The notes: generated from the letters alone by a model not told the origin. Shown: positions 42,425-51,808, counted from the first letter of the stretch. The stretch: 64,000 nt of DNA from Actinomadura_C alba (GCF_039530285.1 NZ_BAAAOK010000011.1:496001-560000); one strand, 5' to 3'. Translations and numbers: made by a program.

Positions 42425-43045
42425 TCACATCCTGGACGCGGGCACGTCACCCCGGCCGCGCTTGGCCGAGGCCCGTCCGAGCACATGTTCGACCACCGTG
42501 ATGAGAACGTGCTTCACGGACTCCCGTTCGCGTGCGTCGAAAAGGACCACCGGGACCTCGGGGTCGAGGTCGAGAGCGATTCTGATGTCCTCCGGCTTAT
42601 ACCGAGCGGCACCGTCGAAACAATTGACGCCGACGATGAAAGGAGTGCCCCGATGCTCGAAATAGTCGATCGCCGGGAAGCAGTTCGTCAGGCGGCGTGT
42701 GTCCGCCGTCACGATCGCACCGAGCGCGCCCAATGCGAGCTCGTCCCACATGAACCAGAAGCGCTGCTGACCAGGGGTACCGAGCAGATAGAGCACCAGC
42801 GCCTCGTGGATGGTGATCCGGCCGAAGTCCAGGGCGACGGTGGTCGTCGCCTTGTCCTCCACGCCCGCGATGTCGTCGACGCCGACACCGCGGTCGGTGA
42901 ACACCTCTTCGGTGCGCAGCGGCCGGATCTCACTGATCGCGCCGATCATCGTGGTCTTGCCCACGCCGAGCCCACCGGCTATCACGATCTTCGTGGTGAC
43001 CAGCTGCTCGGCACCGCCGGCCGGATCAGAGCGCGCGTAGTCCAT
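42425..43045 (-). CDS. cvnD: Conservon GTPase CvnD (conservon 2)
   Basis: A 206-residue small GTPase paralogue. G1 is GGLGVGKTT, G3 LGTPGQQRF, G4 NCFD (VNCFDGA). The N-terminus has an extra MDYARSDPAGGAEQLVT segment, like that of conservon 3. The 5' end overlaps CvnC by 20 bases, as in the other two conservons. The shared architecture indicates duplication of the whole four-gene unit. Confidence 0.9.
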   Translation of the reverse strand: MDYARSDPAGGAEQLVTTKIVIAGGLGVGKTTMIGAISEIRPLRTEEVFTDRGVGVDDIAGVEDKATTTVALDFGRITIHEALVLYLLGTPGQQRFWFMWDELALGALGAIVTADTRRLTNCFPAIDYFEHRGTPFIVGVNCFDGAARYKPEDIRIALDLDPEVPVVLFDARERESVKHVLITVVEHVLGRASAKRGRGDVPASRM

Positions 43046-43400
43046 TGAGAACTTCCCTGAGTACGCCCTCTTCAGGGCCCTTGCCCGTCTCCGGCTCGGT
43101 GACCAGCGTGATCAAACCTTCGTCACGCAGGTCACCGAGCAGCACGCGAGCCACGCCGAGTGGGACGGCGACGTCGACGGCCACGTCGACGACCGGGGTC
43201 GGCACCGCGCACACCTGCAGGATCCGCAGATGCTCAGGGCTCAGCCGACGGGGGTCGAGCGGCGCCTGCGCGGTCACCGTGACAACGGCCATCAGGTCGA
43301 AGTCGTCACCTTGAGGACGCGTTCGCCCCCGGGTCACGGCGTAGGGCCGCACGACCGGCCCGGCCTCCCGGTCGAGCCACGTGTCCTTCGGCGCGCTCAT
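43026..43400 (-). CDS. cvnC: Conservon DUF742 protein CvnC (conservon 2)
   Basis: A 124-residue DUF742 protein, shorter than that of conservon 1: GPVVRPYAVTRGRTRPQGDDFDLMAVV, LSPEHLRILQVC and a VLREVLNGLRAL end. The 21-base gap to CvnB and 20-base overlap with CvnD are as in the sister conservons. DUF742 is predicted to be winged-helix-like. Confidence 0.85.
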   Translation of the reverse strand: MSAPKDTWLDREAGPVVRPYAVTRGRTRPQGDDFDLMAVVTVTAQAPLDPRRLSPEHLRILQVCAVPTPVVDVAVDVAVPLGVARVLLGDLRDEGLITLVTEPETGKGPEEGVLREVLNGLRAL

Positions 43401-43421
43401 CTGGGGGTCATCCTCTGGGGG

Positions 43422-43841
43422 TCATCCTCCGGCGGGGTACTCGCCGGCAGTTCGCGGGTTGGCGGACAGGTGCAGGCCGACGCGCTTGACCAGCGTCGCC
43501 ATCTCGTAGGCGATGAGCCCCGCGTCGGCGTCCGACGAGCTCAGCACCGCGAGACACGTGCCCTGGCCCGCCGCCGTGACGAAGAGGAACACCGACTCCA
43601 TCTCGATGATCGTCTGCCGGACCTCCCCGCCCACGAAGTGCCGTCCGGCGCCACGGGCCAGGCTCTGCACACCCGCGGCCAGTGCGGACAGGTGCTCGGC
43701 GTCCTCGCGGCTCATGCCCTGTGACGCGCCCACGACCAGTCCGTCACGGGAGAGCACGACGGCCTGCCGCACGTGGTGGACCCTGCCCACCAGCTCGTTC
43801 AGGAGCCAGTTCAGTTCGGTCGTCATATTGGTCTGTGTCAT
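43422..43841 (-). CDS. cvnB: Conservon roadblock/LC7 protein CvnB (conservon 2)
   Basis: A 139-residue roadblock/LC7 protein: NWLLNELVGRVHHVRQAVVLSRDGLVVGA, HLSALAAGVQSLARGAG, RQTIIEMESVFLFVTAAGQGTCLAVLS. The ATG at 43841 overlaps the CvnA stop as ATGA. It is very similar in plan to the roadblock genes of conservons 1 and 3. Confidence 0.85.
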   Translation of the reverse strand: MTQTNMTTELNWLLNELVGRVHHVRQAVVLSRDGLVVGASQGMSREDAEHLSALAAGVQSLARGAGRHFVGGEVRQTIIEMESVFLFVTAAGQGTCLAVLSSSDADAGLIAYEMATLVKRVGLHLSANPRTAGEYPAGG

Positions 43842-46237
43842 TTCGGCCCCTCGCCGTCAACTGGTCTCATCTTGTCTTTCGCTTCGGTTCGTCCGCGGCG
43901 CCATCCCGCCTGCATGGAGGCGAGCATGGCACTGGTCTGTTCGGGTGACCGGGCGCCCTCGCCGCCGGCTTCGCGATCACCGGCCGACTGCGAAGGATAC
44001 TTTCCGCGCAACTGTGGCGCGAGGTTCTGCTGGCGGATCCGCCGCGGCAGTCCGGCGTGCGTGGCGGCCGGCGCGCCGGCATCGGACGGCGCCTGCTCGG
44101 CCGCCCGCGCCGGCGGCACCGCGCGCTCGGGCGGTGCCTGCTCCGGCGCTGCCTGCTGGAACGGTGCCCGCTCGGGCGGTGCCTGCTGGAGCGGTGCCTG
44201 CTCGATCGGTGCCTGCTCAAGGGGTGCCCGCTCGGGCGCCGTGTCCGACCGGCGGGTCCGGGCGACGTTGCGCAGCAGGCGGACGTCGGCTCGCGTCTCG
44301 CGCGGAGCGGGCGCCATGCCACCGGGCTCCGGCAGCGTTGGCAGATCGTTGCGCGACACGCAGATTCCGTGCGGCAGCAGGACGATCGCGGACGTCCCGC
44401 CGTACGGCGAGCGGCGCAGCGAGACGTGGATCCCGTGCCGCTCGGCGAGACGGCTGACGACGAAGAGCCCGAGCTGATCGGTATCGGCGAGGTCGAACTC
44501 CGGGGTATCCGCCAGCTTCTGGTTGATCTCATCCAGGACGGCCGGGCTGATTCCGAGCCCTCGGTCCTCGATCTCAACGGCGAGCCCGTTGCTCACCATG
44601 TCGGCCATCACATGCACCTCTGTGTTGGGAGGTGAGAAGCTCGTGGCGTTCTCCATCAGCTCGGCGATCAGATGGATCACGTCAGCGACGGCCGTGCCGA
44701 TCACTGCGTCCTGTGAAGTGGTGAGAACCGCCACCCGGGCGTAGTCCTCGACCTCCGCGACGGCGCCGCGCAGCACGTCGACGATGCGCACCGGATCGCG
44801 CCAGCCGCGGCCGGGAGCGGCGCCGGAGAGGATGATCAGGCCTTCGGCGTGACGGCGCATGCGAGTGGTCAGGTGGTCGAGCTGGAACAGATCCTCCAGC
44901 ACGTCCGGCTCGGCGCGGCTCTCCAGCGCGTCCAGCATGAACAGCTGGCGGTGCAGCAGCGACTGGTTGCGCCGGGCGATGTTGAGGAAGATCTGGTTGA
45001 CGCCCTTCCGGAGCTCGGCCTGGCCCACGGCCGCCTCGATGGCGGTCCGCCGTACCGTGGCGAACGACCGGGCGACGGCCGACACCTCGTTGATCTTGCC
45101 GAGCCTGGGCTCCGGCGCCTCGGCCGCGACGTCGACATCCTCGCTGCGTCGCAACCTCTCGACGACCGCGGGCAGCCGCACGTCGGCCAGTTCCGTGGCC
45201 GACGACCGCAGATCGACCAGTTCCCTCGACAGGCGGCGGCCGAACCGGACCGAGATCACGATCGAGGCGACGATGGCCAGCAGGCCGAGGCCGCCGCCGA
45301 GGACGAGGCGCAGGAGGAGTTCCCGGCGGAGGTCGTCGGCATGAGCGGCGAGTGCCGTGTTGCTCTCAACGTGCGCGGTGTCGAGAGCGGCGATCAGCGG
45401 GGGCACCTTGTTCTGCCAGTCGGTCGCGTCGGCGGAAGTGAGATCCCCGGTCTCATCGAGGAGCCGGTCCTCCATCGCCTTGACGTCGGCATAGACCGGC
45501 CCGGCGAAATGCCGCTCCAGCCGGGCGTAGGCCCCGGGATCCATGAGCGAACGCTGCCTGGCCCACAACTGGCGTTGCTGGGTGACCATCTCCACGAAGA
45601 CCCGCCGCTCTTCCACGGACAGCCTGCCGCGGGTGGCCAGCGCGCCCGCGACCAACGTGCTCTCGCGACTGATGATCTCCGTGGCATGGGCACCGAGGAT
45701 CGTGGCGTCCGCCCACCGGTACAGCCGGACGTCGGTGGTGACGGTCAGGCCCTCGCTGAAGCCCCACAGCTCGTCCACCATCAGGTTGTACGAGCGGAGC
45801 GCCTGGAGCCGGTCCACGCTCCCGGCGTCGACCCCCTGCCGGGTGGTTCCCAGCCCGTCCAGCGTCCGGAGGAGGCCGTCCAGCCTCCGATCGGCGATGC
45901 GGGTGTTGACCCCTTCGGATCGGTTCTCGCGGCTGATCCGCCGGAACCGGTCGACCATTCCGTCGGTCCTGCCGCGGCCCGCGTACAGTTCCCGGCGAGG
46001 GGCGACGTCACCCGTGCTCAGAACCATCACCGAGGCCTGCCGTTCGGCGGCGACGGCACCCGCCAGGCCCTGGATGAGTTCGCCGTACTCCGTGGCGGCG
46101 GTGTCGTATCGGCGCTTCTCCAGCACGTCGGTCAGAGTGAGGCTCACCGCGTACGTCCAGAGGCCCACGAGTGAGATCGTCGGGATGAGAAGTAGCACGA
46201 ATACCTTGAACCGGATCGACCGCATACGGGATCGCAT
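43838..46237 (-). CDS. cvnA: Conservon sensor ATPase CvnA (conservon 2)
   Basis: A 799-residue membrane sensor: transmembrane helix (~8-32), NIT-like sensory region, second helix near 310-340 (LVLGGGLGLLAIVASIVISV), helical segment FQLDHLTTRMRRHAEGL and HATPase_c (LIAELMENAT, EIEDRGLGI). The C-terminal ~180 residues are low complexity and contain a run of EQAP-like pentads. The ATG at 46237 follows GAGGTGCC. Upstream is a 448-base gap without genes. Confidence 0.9.
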   Translation of the reverse strand: MRSRMRSIRFKVFVLLLIPTISLVGLWTYAVSLTLTDVLEKRRYDTAATEYGELIQGLAGAVAAERQASVMVLSTGDVAPRRELYAGRGRTDGMVDRFRRISRENRSEGVNTRIADRRLDGLLRTLDGLGTTRQGVDAGSVDRLQALRSYNLMVDELWGFSEGLTVTTDVRLYRWADATILGAHATEIISRESTLVAGALATRGRLSVEERRVFVEMVTQQRQLWARQRSLMDPGAYARLERHFAGPVYADVKAMEDRLLDETGDLTSADATDWQNKVPPLIAALDTAHVESNTALAAHADDLRRELLLRLVLGGGLGLLAIVASIVISVRFGRRLSRELVDLRSSATELADVRLPAVVERLRRSEDVDVAAEAPEPRLGKINEVSAVARSFATVRRTAIEAAVGQAELRKGVNQIFLNIARRNQSLLHRQLFMLDALESRAEPDVLEDLFQLDHLTTRMRRHAEGLIILSGAAPGRGWRDPVRIVDVLRGAVAEVEDYARVAVLTTSQDAVIGTAVADVIHLIAELMENATSFSPPNTEVHVMADMVSNGLAVEIEDRGLGISPAVLDEINQKLADTPEFDLADTDQLGLFVVSRLAERHGIHVSLRRSPYGGTSAIVLLPHGICVSRNDLPTLPEPGGMAPAPRETRADVRLLRNVARTRRSDTAPERAPLEQAPIEQAPLQQAPPERAPFQQAAPEQAPPERAVPPARAAEQAPSDAGAPAATHAGLPRRIRQQNLAPQLRGKYPSQSAGDREAGGEGARSPEQTSAMLASMQAGWRRGRTEAKDKMRPVDGEGPK
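44130..44239 (-). repeat. 15-bp tandem repeat encoding EQAP(L/P) pentads in CvnA
   Basis: The reverse strand repeats a 15-base unit like GAGCAGGCACCGCTC about seven times, encoding EQAPL, EQAPI, QQAPP, ERAPF and EQAPP-type pentads. Units have drifted at third positions. It lies in the disordered C-terminal tail of the conservon 2 sensor. Confidence 0.75.
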
Positions 46238-46685
46238 GGCACCTCATGGTGACGACATCTGACTGGCGAAGCCGAACAAGTACGTACTCTGTGACCCCTG
46301 CTCTTTCCGGTGTCGTTCACTGAAGGACGGCGGGGTCCGGCGTGAGGTCGGCGGCCGGCGTCGCCTCCGCAGGCATCAGGTCTCCCTTCGTCTCCAGATG
46401 AACACGCACCGGCACCTTAGCGCGCTAGACCCGGACCGATAATGCTAAAGCGCGTGATTTCGGCAAATCCCGTACCGACCTGCTACCGCGCGCGGATCGG
46501 CGATGTCGCCGCGGCTCGCGCACCCCACTCGCGAATGCCCGAGTGAGCTGCATCGATGCCGAGTTCGAGTGCCTGTCGTGACAGTCCTCAGAAGGGAGTA
46601 CGATCTAGATCATTGGTAGTTCACTGTCGGCGACATCACCCCTAATCAGCCCAAAAGCCCGTTTTGGACAGTTAGCCTTCCATCT
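46238..46685. other. Gene-free intergenic region between conservon 2 and the CbiX-like gene
   Basis: A 448-base divergent region, rather AT-rich from about 46600. It holds two short perfect palindromes, AGTACGTACT (46279-46288) and GATCTAGATC (46602-46611). I see no reading frame with genome-typical codon bias. Confidence 0.5.
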
Positions 46686-47531
46686 GTGACTTCTTTCAGC
46701 GATCAGCCCACCCCCCTTCCCGCACGGCAACGGCGGTCTCGTCGCTCTGGGCGTCACCGCGGCGAGGGCGCGTTCGCCATTCCGCCGGACTCTCCCGCCC
46801 TGATCCTCGCCGCCCCCGGGCGGTCGGGCGTCCCCGGCACGCTGGCGATCGCCGAGCTCGCCGCCTTCGCCAGAGTCGCGCATCCCGGCCTGCCCGTGCA
46901 CGCCGCCCACCTCGACGACCTCAGAGCCGTCCTGACCGGTCTGGACCCGGACCTCTCCGACGGAATGCCGGCCGCCGTCGTGGTGCCGCAGACCACCGGA
47001 CCGAACGCGGAGATCGACGCGCAGTTGCGCGCGGCGGTCGACGCGGTGCACTCCGACGACTGGCCGATCGTGCTGGCCGAGCCGCTCGGACCGCACCCGC
47101 TCGTGGCCGAGGCGCTGCACGTGAGGCTCGCGGAGGCCGGATTGGCCCGCGCCGATCGTGTCCGGCTGCTGACCATGGTGACCGCCGCGGACGGCATCCT
47201 GCTCGCCGCCACGGGCGGAGAGGCGGCGGCGCAGGAGACCGAGATCAACTGCGTACTGCTCGCGTCCCGGCTCGCCGTGCCCGTGGTGCCCGTCTCTCTG
47301 GACGACATCCCCACGGCAGGTGAGGTGGCGAGGCGGCTCAAGGCCAGCGGCACGACCCGGCTGGCCATCGCCCCCTGCTTCATCGGCCCGGAGGCACAGC
47401 CCGACCAGCTGATCGACCTCGCCGCCGAAACCGGTGCCGAGTCCGCTCAGCCGCTCGGCGCCCATCCCTCTCTCGTGCAGCTGACCGCGCTGCGCTACGC
47501 GGAGGCGCTGGAAAAGGTCCTCACCGACTGA
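46686..47531 (+). CDS. CbiX/sirohydrochlorin-chelatase-like protein
   Basis: A 281-residue protein of two CbiX-like halves: ALILAAPGRSGVPGTLAIAEL and HLDDLRAVLTGL, PIVLAEPLGPHPLVAEALHV, then LAIAPCFIGPEAQPDQLIDL and QPLGAHPSLVQL. The PLGPHPL and PLGAHPSL turns match the metal-binding histidines of CbiX/SirB-type chelatases. The first ~35 residues are basic and unconserved. GTG at 46686, with little room for a ribosome site, suggests a leaderless or weakly initiated message. It interrupts the conservon array and may be unrelated to it. Confidence 0.75.
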   Translation: MTSFSDQPTPLPARQRRSRRSGRHRGEGAFAIPPDSPALILAAPGRSGVPGTLAIAELAAFARVAHPGLPVHAAHLDDLRAVLTGLDPDLSDGMPAAVVVPQTTGPNAEIDAQLRAAVDAVHSDDWPIVLAEPLGPHPLVAEALHVRLAEAGLARADRVRLLTMVTAADGILLAATGGEAAAQETEINCVLLASRLAVPVVPVSLDDIPTAGEVARRLKASGTTRLAIAPCFIGPEAQPDQLIDLAAETGAESAQPLGAHPSLVQLTALRYAEALEKVLTD

Positions 47532-47600
47532 CCACCGGACGGCCGACCGGCCACGCGAACCGCTGACCGGACGGACGACCGGTGCTCGGCGGCACGGGAC

Positions 47601-47622
47601 GTGCCCGCCGCCCGCCGGGCAC
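47601..47622. terminator. Hairpin between convergent genes
   Basis: GTGCCCG (47601-47607) pairs with CGGGCAC (47616-47622) around an 8-base loop, in the 156-base gap between convergent CbiX-like and CvnD genes. A plausible two-way terminator. Confidence 0.45.
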
Positions 47623-47686
47623 GGCGGCCATCGGCCCGGAGGCCGGCCCGGCCTCCCACCACCCGGTACGACGGCGAGCCCGTGGG

Positions 47687-48307
47687 TCAGCCCGCGGGCG
47701 TCCCCGCCATCTTCTCGGGGGGCGCCGTGTTCCTCGCCTTCGCGTGTTCGACCAGGGTGATGAGGATCTTCTTGCCGGAGTCTCTCTCGCGGGCGTCGCA
47801 GAGGACGACGGGAATCTCCGGCGCCAGGTTGAGCGCGAGGCGGACCTCGTCGAGCTCATACTGCCGGGCGCCCTCGAAGCAGTTCACCGCGACGATGAAG
47901 GGCGTGCCGCGCCGCTCGAAGTAGTCGACCGAGGGGAAGCAGTCCGCCAGACGCCGCGCGTCCGCCAGCACGATGGCGCCGAGAGCGCCGAGCGCCAGCT
48001 CGTCCCACATGAACCAGAAGCGCTCCTGCCCGGGCGTGCCGAACAGGTACAGGACGAACCGGTTCTTGATGGTGATGCGGCCGAAGTCCATCGCGACGGT
48101 GGTCGTGTTCTTGCCCTCCACGCCCGACACGTCGTCGACGGCCACGCCCTGGTCGGTGAGGATCTCCTCGGTCCGCAGCGGCTGCGTCTCGGAGACCGCG
48201 CCCACCAGAGTGGTCTTGCCCGCACCGAAGCCACCCGCGATCAGGATCTTGATCGCGATCGGCGGCTTCGGCCGCCCCGCCCCACGCTCAGAGAGTCCGT
48301 AGTCCAT
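47687..48307 (-). CDS. cvnD: Conservon GTPase CvnD (conservon 3)
   Basis: A 206-residue small GTPase: G1 GGFGAGKTT, G3 FGTPGQERF. G4 reads NCFE rather than NCFD or NRFD of the sister GTPases, changing the guanine-specifying aspartate to glutamate. The 20-base overlap with CvnC is kept. It is the GTPase of the conservon adjoining the terpenoid genes. Confidence 0.9.
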   Translation of the reverse strand: MDYGLSERGAGRPKPPIAIKILIAGGFGAGKTTLVGAVSETQPLRTEEILTDQGVAVDDVSGVEGKNTTTVAMDFGRITIKNRFVLYLFGTPGQERFWFMWDELALGALGAIVLADARRLADCFPSVDYFERRGTPFIVAVNCFEGARQYELDEVRLALNLAPEIPVVLCDARERDSGKKILITLVEHAKARNTAPPEKMAGTPAG

Positions 48308-48674
48308 CGAGCACCGCCTCGTACATCGCCTCGTCGCTCATGTTCACCTCGGGTTGCGGTTCCTCTACCGCGATGAAGCCGCGGTGCAGCAGATCGCCCA
48401 GCAGGACTCGTACGGTGCCGACGGGCAGGTCGAGCCGTCCGGCGATCTCCGCCACCGAGAGCATTTCGTGGCAGAGGTCGACGATGGCCAGGTGCTCGGG
48501 GCCGAAGCCCACCTCGCTCATCGGTACCGGCCGGACGGTCACGATCAGCGAGATGAGGTCGAACTTCCCCCGGATCGGGAGGATCCGGCCGCGAGTCATC
48601 ACATAGGGGCGCACGAGCGGGCCGGCGTGCTCGTCGAGCCACCTCTCGTCGTCGAACTCCTCGGAAGAGCGCAT
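48288..48674 (-). CDS. cvnC: Conservon DUF742 protein CvnC (conservon 3)
   Basis: A 128-residue DUF742 protein: GPLVRPYVMTRGRILPIRGKFDLISLIV and GFGPEHLAIVDLCHEMLSVAEIAGRLDL, then LPVGTVRVLLGDLLHRGFIAVEE. A 20-base overlap with CvnD and a 5-base gap from CvnB indicate coupled translation. Confidence 0.85.
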   Translation of the reverse strand: MRSSEEFDDERWLDEHAGPLVRPYVMTRGRILPIRGKFDLISLIVTVRPVPMSEVGFGPEHLAIVDLCHEMLSVAEIAGRLDLPVGTVRVLLGDLLHRGFIAVEEPQPEVNMSDEAMYEAVLDGLRTL

Positions 48675-48679
48675 GTCGC

Positions 48680-49111
48680 CTACCTCTTGGAAGAGAAGCC
48701 GCTTTGGGTGGCCGCCGATCGGCTGGGTGTACTGAGGAACTCCCCGACGCGCGCCACGAGCATGGCCATCTCATAGGCGATCAGGCCGACGTCGGACTCC
48801 TCCGAGCCGAGTACCGCCAGGCAGGCGCCCTGCCCCGCGACGGTGACGAAGAGGAACGCCGATCGCATCTCGATGACGGTCTGCCGTACGGGCCCGGCGC
48901 CGAACCGCTCGCTGGCGCCCTTGGCGAGACTCTGGACCCCGGACGCCACGGCGGCCAGATGTTCGGCGTCATCTTGGTCGAGTCCCTCCGACGAGGCCAT
49001 GAGCAGGCCGTCCGCGGAGAGAACGACCGCGTGCTGGGCCTCCTGCACCCGACCGATCAGGTCGTCCAGCAACCAGGCCAGGTCGGTGGAAGAACCGGTT
49101 CTGTGCACCAC
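48680..49111 (-). CDS. cvnB: Conservon roadblock/LC7 protein CvnB (conservon 3)
   Basis: A 143-residue roadblock/LC7 protein: LAWLLDDLIGRVQEAQHAVVLSADGLLMAS, HLAAVASGVQSLAKGAS, RQTVIEMRSAFLFVTVAGQGACLAVLG. It lies 114 bases after the CvnA stop, a wider gap than in the other conservons; I see no gene there. Confidence 0.85.
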   Translation of the reverse strand: MVHRTGSSTDLAWLLDDLIGRVQEAQHAVVLSADGLLMASSEGLDQDDAEHLAAVASGVQSLAKGASERFGAGPVRQTVIEMRSAFLFVTVAGQGACLAVLGSEESDVGLIAYEMAMLVARVGEFLSTPSRSAATQSGFSSKR

Positions 49112-49225
49112 TCGTTGTCCTCTTTCTGCAGGCGGCCGCCGCGTCGTCGCCTGCGGCGGCTCGGCGGCACCGGCTCGTCACGCGTTGATCAGGATCGTCG
49201 CCGGGGCGTTCAGCGGTCCGGTCTC

Positions 49226-51808
49226 TCACTCGTCATCGGGCCCGCCCGGCGGCGTGTCCGACGCGGGACGGTCGTCCGCCGACCGGACCGCGTCGGATCT
49301 GCCTCGGCGGGTACCCGCCTGGTAGGCGCCCATCACCTTGCGCACCTCCTCCGGCGACCGGGGCACATCGCCCTCGCCGTCCTGGTCCGCGGCCGTACGC
49401 GACTCGTCGGTGCGCAACGGCGGGGCAAGGCTCGCCTGGGGCACCCGGAACGGCAGACCGGAAGGGGTATAGGTCGTCTCGGCCATGGGCTTCCCTCCGG
49501 CCGTCTCGTGCTTCCGGGGCTCACCGGGTTCCCCGTGCTCCTGGCGGTCCCCGGTCGCTGCGCCGGCGTGCTCGCCGCCCTCCGGCCGACGCGCCGTGCC
49601 CGGCCGTTGGCGGTCGTACGGATCGCCGGCGGAGCCACCCGCGCCGCCCACATCGTCGGACGCGCTGCCGTACGCGCCGCCGGACACACCGACGCCGTCG
49701 TCGCGCCATCCAGCGGACGTCCCGCCGCTCGTCGTGTCCGCGGGCCCCGGCCGGGCGTCCAGTGCGGTGGCCGTGCCGTGGCCTCCGCCTCGCACCGGCA
49801 GAGGAGACCCGGCGTCACCCAGGCCGCCAGAGCCGATCGCCCGCAACACCTCGGCGCGGCTCTCCCGCATCGGGCCGGACACTCCGTCGGCGGCCGGTTC
49901 AGAGATCTCTTCGAAGAGAGGATCGATCTCTCCTTCCGCGATGACGAACTCCCGCGGGATCAAGATGATGGCGGTGGTGCCGCCATAGGCCGAGCGCTTG
50001 AGCGACACCCGGATCCCGTAGCGGTCGGCGAGCCGGCTGACCACGTACAGTCCCAGCCGCGCCGTACTCGACAGGTTGAACTCCGGCGAGCTGGCGATCT
50101 GCTCGTTGGCCTTATGCAGGGCCTCCTCGCCCATGCCCAGCCCGCGATCCTCGATCTCGATCGCATAGCCGCTCGCCGCCATGTGGCCGCCCACCTGCAC
50201 CACCGTGTACGAGGGTGAGAACGAGACAGCGTTCTCGACGAGCTCGGCCAGCAGGTGGGTGACGTCGCCGACGGCCCGCCCGGCGAGGGTCACCCCTCCG
50301 ACGGGCAGCACGTTGACGCGGGTGTAGTCCTCGACCTCGGCGACGGCGGCGCGCAGCACGTCGACCATCGGCACCGACCGCCGCCACCCACGCGCGGGGG
50401 TGGCCCCGGACAGCACGATCAGGTTCTCGGCGTTGCGCCGCATCCGGGTGGCGAGGTGGTCGACCCGGAACAGGTCCTCGAGCTCGGTCGGGTCGAGCTC
50501 GCGCCGCTCCATCACGTCGAGAAGGCTGAGCTGCCTGCGCACGAGTGTCTGGGTACGCCGCGCCAGGCTGAGCAAGACGTCGCGGATGCCGCGCCGCAGC
50601 TCCGCCTGCTCCACCGCGACCTTGATGGCGGTCTGCTGCACAGCGTTGAACGCCTGGCCGACCTGGCCGACCTCGTCGTCGCCGAACTCGAGCTCGGGCG
50701 CCTCGGCGGCGACGTCGACATCTTCCCCACGTCCGAGCCGCTCGACCACGGCCGGCAGCCGCTGGTCGGCCAGCTCCCACGCGGCCGTCCGCAGCCGCTC
50801 GAGCTGCCGGACCAGGGCCCGTGCCGTCGTGATGGAGACGACGATGGACGCGATGACCGCGAAGAGCCCGAGGACGCCCGCCAGAAGCAGGCGGACGACC
50901 ACCCAGACGGCGATCGGCGTGGCCCGGGCCACCAGACGGTCACCGGCCCGCTGGATGCTCTGCCGCATCTCCGCCACCGCGGGCTCGGTGGCGCCGCGCC
51001 ATTGCTCGGCAGTCATCCGAATGGGCTGACCCGGCCGGCTCGACCGCAGGAGAAGGTCTTCGAGCCTGGCCACCTCGCTGAGCCGCCGGTTGTTCGCCAG
51101 TTCCTTGTACGCCTGGACGTCCGCCCGTTCGAGGTCGGCCAGAGCGCGTGCCGTGTTGAGACGCCGTGCTCCGACGAGCTTGGCGATCTCGAGCTGGTCC
51201 GCGGCGCCGAGCCTGCCTGTCGTGAGCACGCCCGCCACCAGCGCGTCCTCCTGTGAGAGGAGCTCCCAGCTGCGGTTGACCGCGATCTCGATGCGGGTGT
51301 CGGTGGCGAAGTCGTCGTCGTCCAGAGTCGCTATCGAGTCGTAGAGCCTGAAGACCGACTCGACGACCATGGCGTACTCGTCGATGACCCGCCGGCGGTC
51401 CATCTGTCGCATGTCGATGGAGCGCCGCTCCTGACCGAGACCGTCCAGGAGGCCGACCATCTCGTCGATGCGGCGGTCGGCGTTGTCGTCCGCCGCCCGT
51501 CTGACCGCGCCGGTGCGTGCGGCCCGCACCACCACGGCCTTGGCACTGTCGGTGCGAGCCCGCTGGGCGAGGAGGGCGTCCCGCCGCTGCTGCCGAGGGT
51601 CGGCCAGGTACGTCACCGAGAGCCGTCGTTCGCGTTGCAGTTCGACCAGCAACGGGTCGCTCGGCGCCGCGACGCGGTCCATCGTGCTCACCCAGAGGAG
51701 GTTCACGCCTTCTCGCAGGGTCACCCACGCGGCGAACATCCATAGTGCTGTGAGCGACAGCAGCAAGGCCACAATCTTGGTCCGCAGTCGTGCGTTGCGG
51801 ATGCGCAT
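49226..51808 (-). CDS. cvnA: Conservon sensor ATPase CvnA (conservon 3)
   Basis: About 860 residues from the ATG at 51808 (a longer ORF start at 51961 precedes an uncharacteristic basic stretch). Transmembrane helix near 10-35 (KIVALLLSLTALWMFAAWVTL), NIT-like region with DRRVIDEYA, second helix (LLLAGVLGLFAVIASIVVSIT), helical segment VDHLATRMRRNAENL, HATPase_c (LLAELVENAVSFS, EIEDRGLGM, LGLYVVSRLADRYG). Long disordered C-terminal tail of ~220 residues. It lies downstream of the terpenoid genes on the same strand, with a 218-base gap. Confidence 0.88.
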   Translation of the reverse strand: MRIRNARLRTKIVALLLSLTALWMFAAWVTLREGVNLLWVSTMDRVAAPSDPLLVELQRERRLSVTYLADPRQQRRDALLAQRARTDSAKAVVVRAARTGAVRRAADDNADRRIDEMVGLLDGLGQERRSIDMRQMDRRRVIDEYAMVVESVFRLYDSIATLDDDDFATDTRIEIAVNRSWELLSQEDALVAGVLTTGRLGAADQLEIAKLVGARRLNTARALADLERADVQAYKELANNRRLSEVARLEDLLLRSSRPGQPIRMTAEQWRGATEPAVAEMRQSIQRAGDRLVARATPIAVWVVVRLLLAGVLGLFAVIASIVVSITTARALVRQLERLRTAAWELADQRLPAVVERLGRGEDVDVAAEAPELEFGDDEVGQVGQAFNAVQQTAIKVAVEQAELRRGIRDVLLSLARRTQTLVRRQLSLLDVMERRELDPTELEDLFRVDHLATRMRRNAENLIVLSGATPARGWRRSVPMVDVLRAAVAEVEDYTRVNVLPVGGVTLAGRAVGDVTHLLAELVENAVSFSPSYTVVQVGGHMAASGYAIEIEDRGLGMGEEALHKANEQIASSPEFNLSSTARLGLYVVSRLADRYGIRVSLKRSAYGGTTAIILIPREFVIAEGEIDPLFEEISEPAADGVSGPMRESRAEVLRAIGSGGLGDAGSPLPVRGGGHGTATALDARPGPADTTSGGTSAGWRDDGVGVSGGAYGSASDDVGGAGGSAGDPYDRQRPGTARRPEGGEHAGAATGDRQEHGEPGEPRKHETAGGKPMAETTYTPSGLPFRVPQASLAPPLRTDESRTAADQDGEGDVPRSPEEVRKVMGAYQAGTRRGRSDAVRSADDRPASDTPPGGPDDE

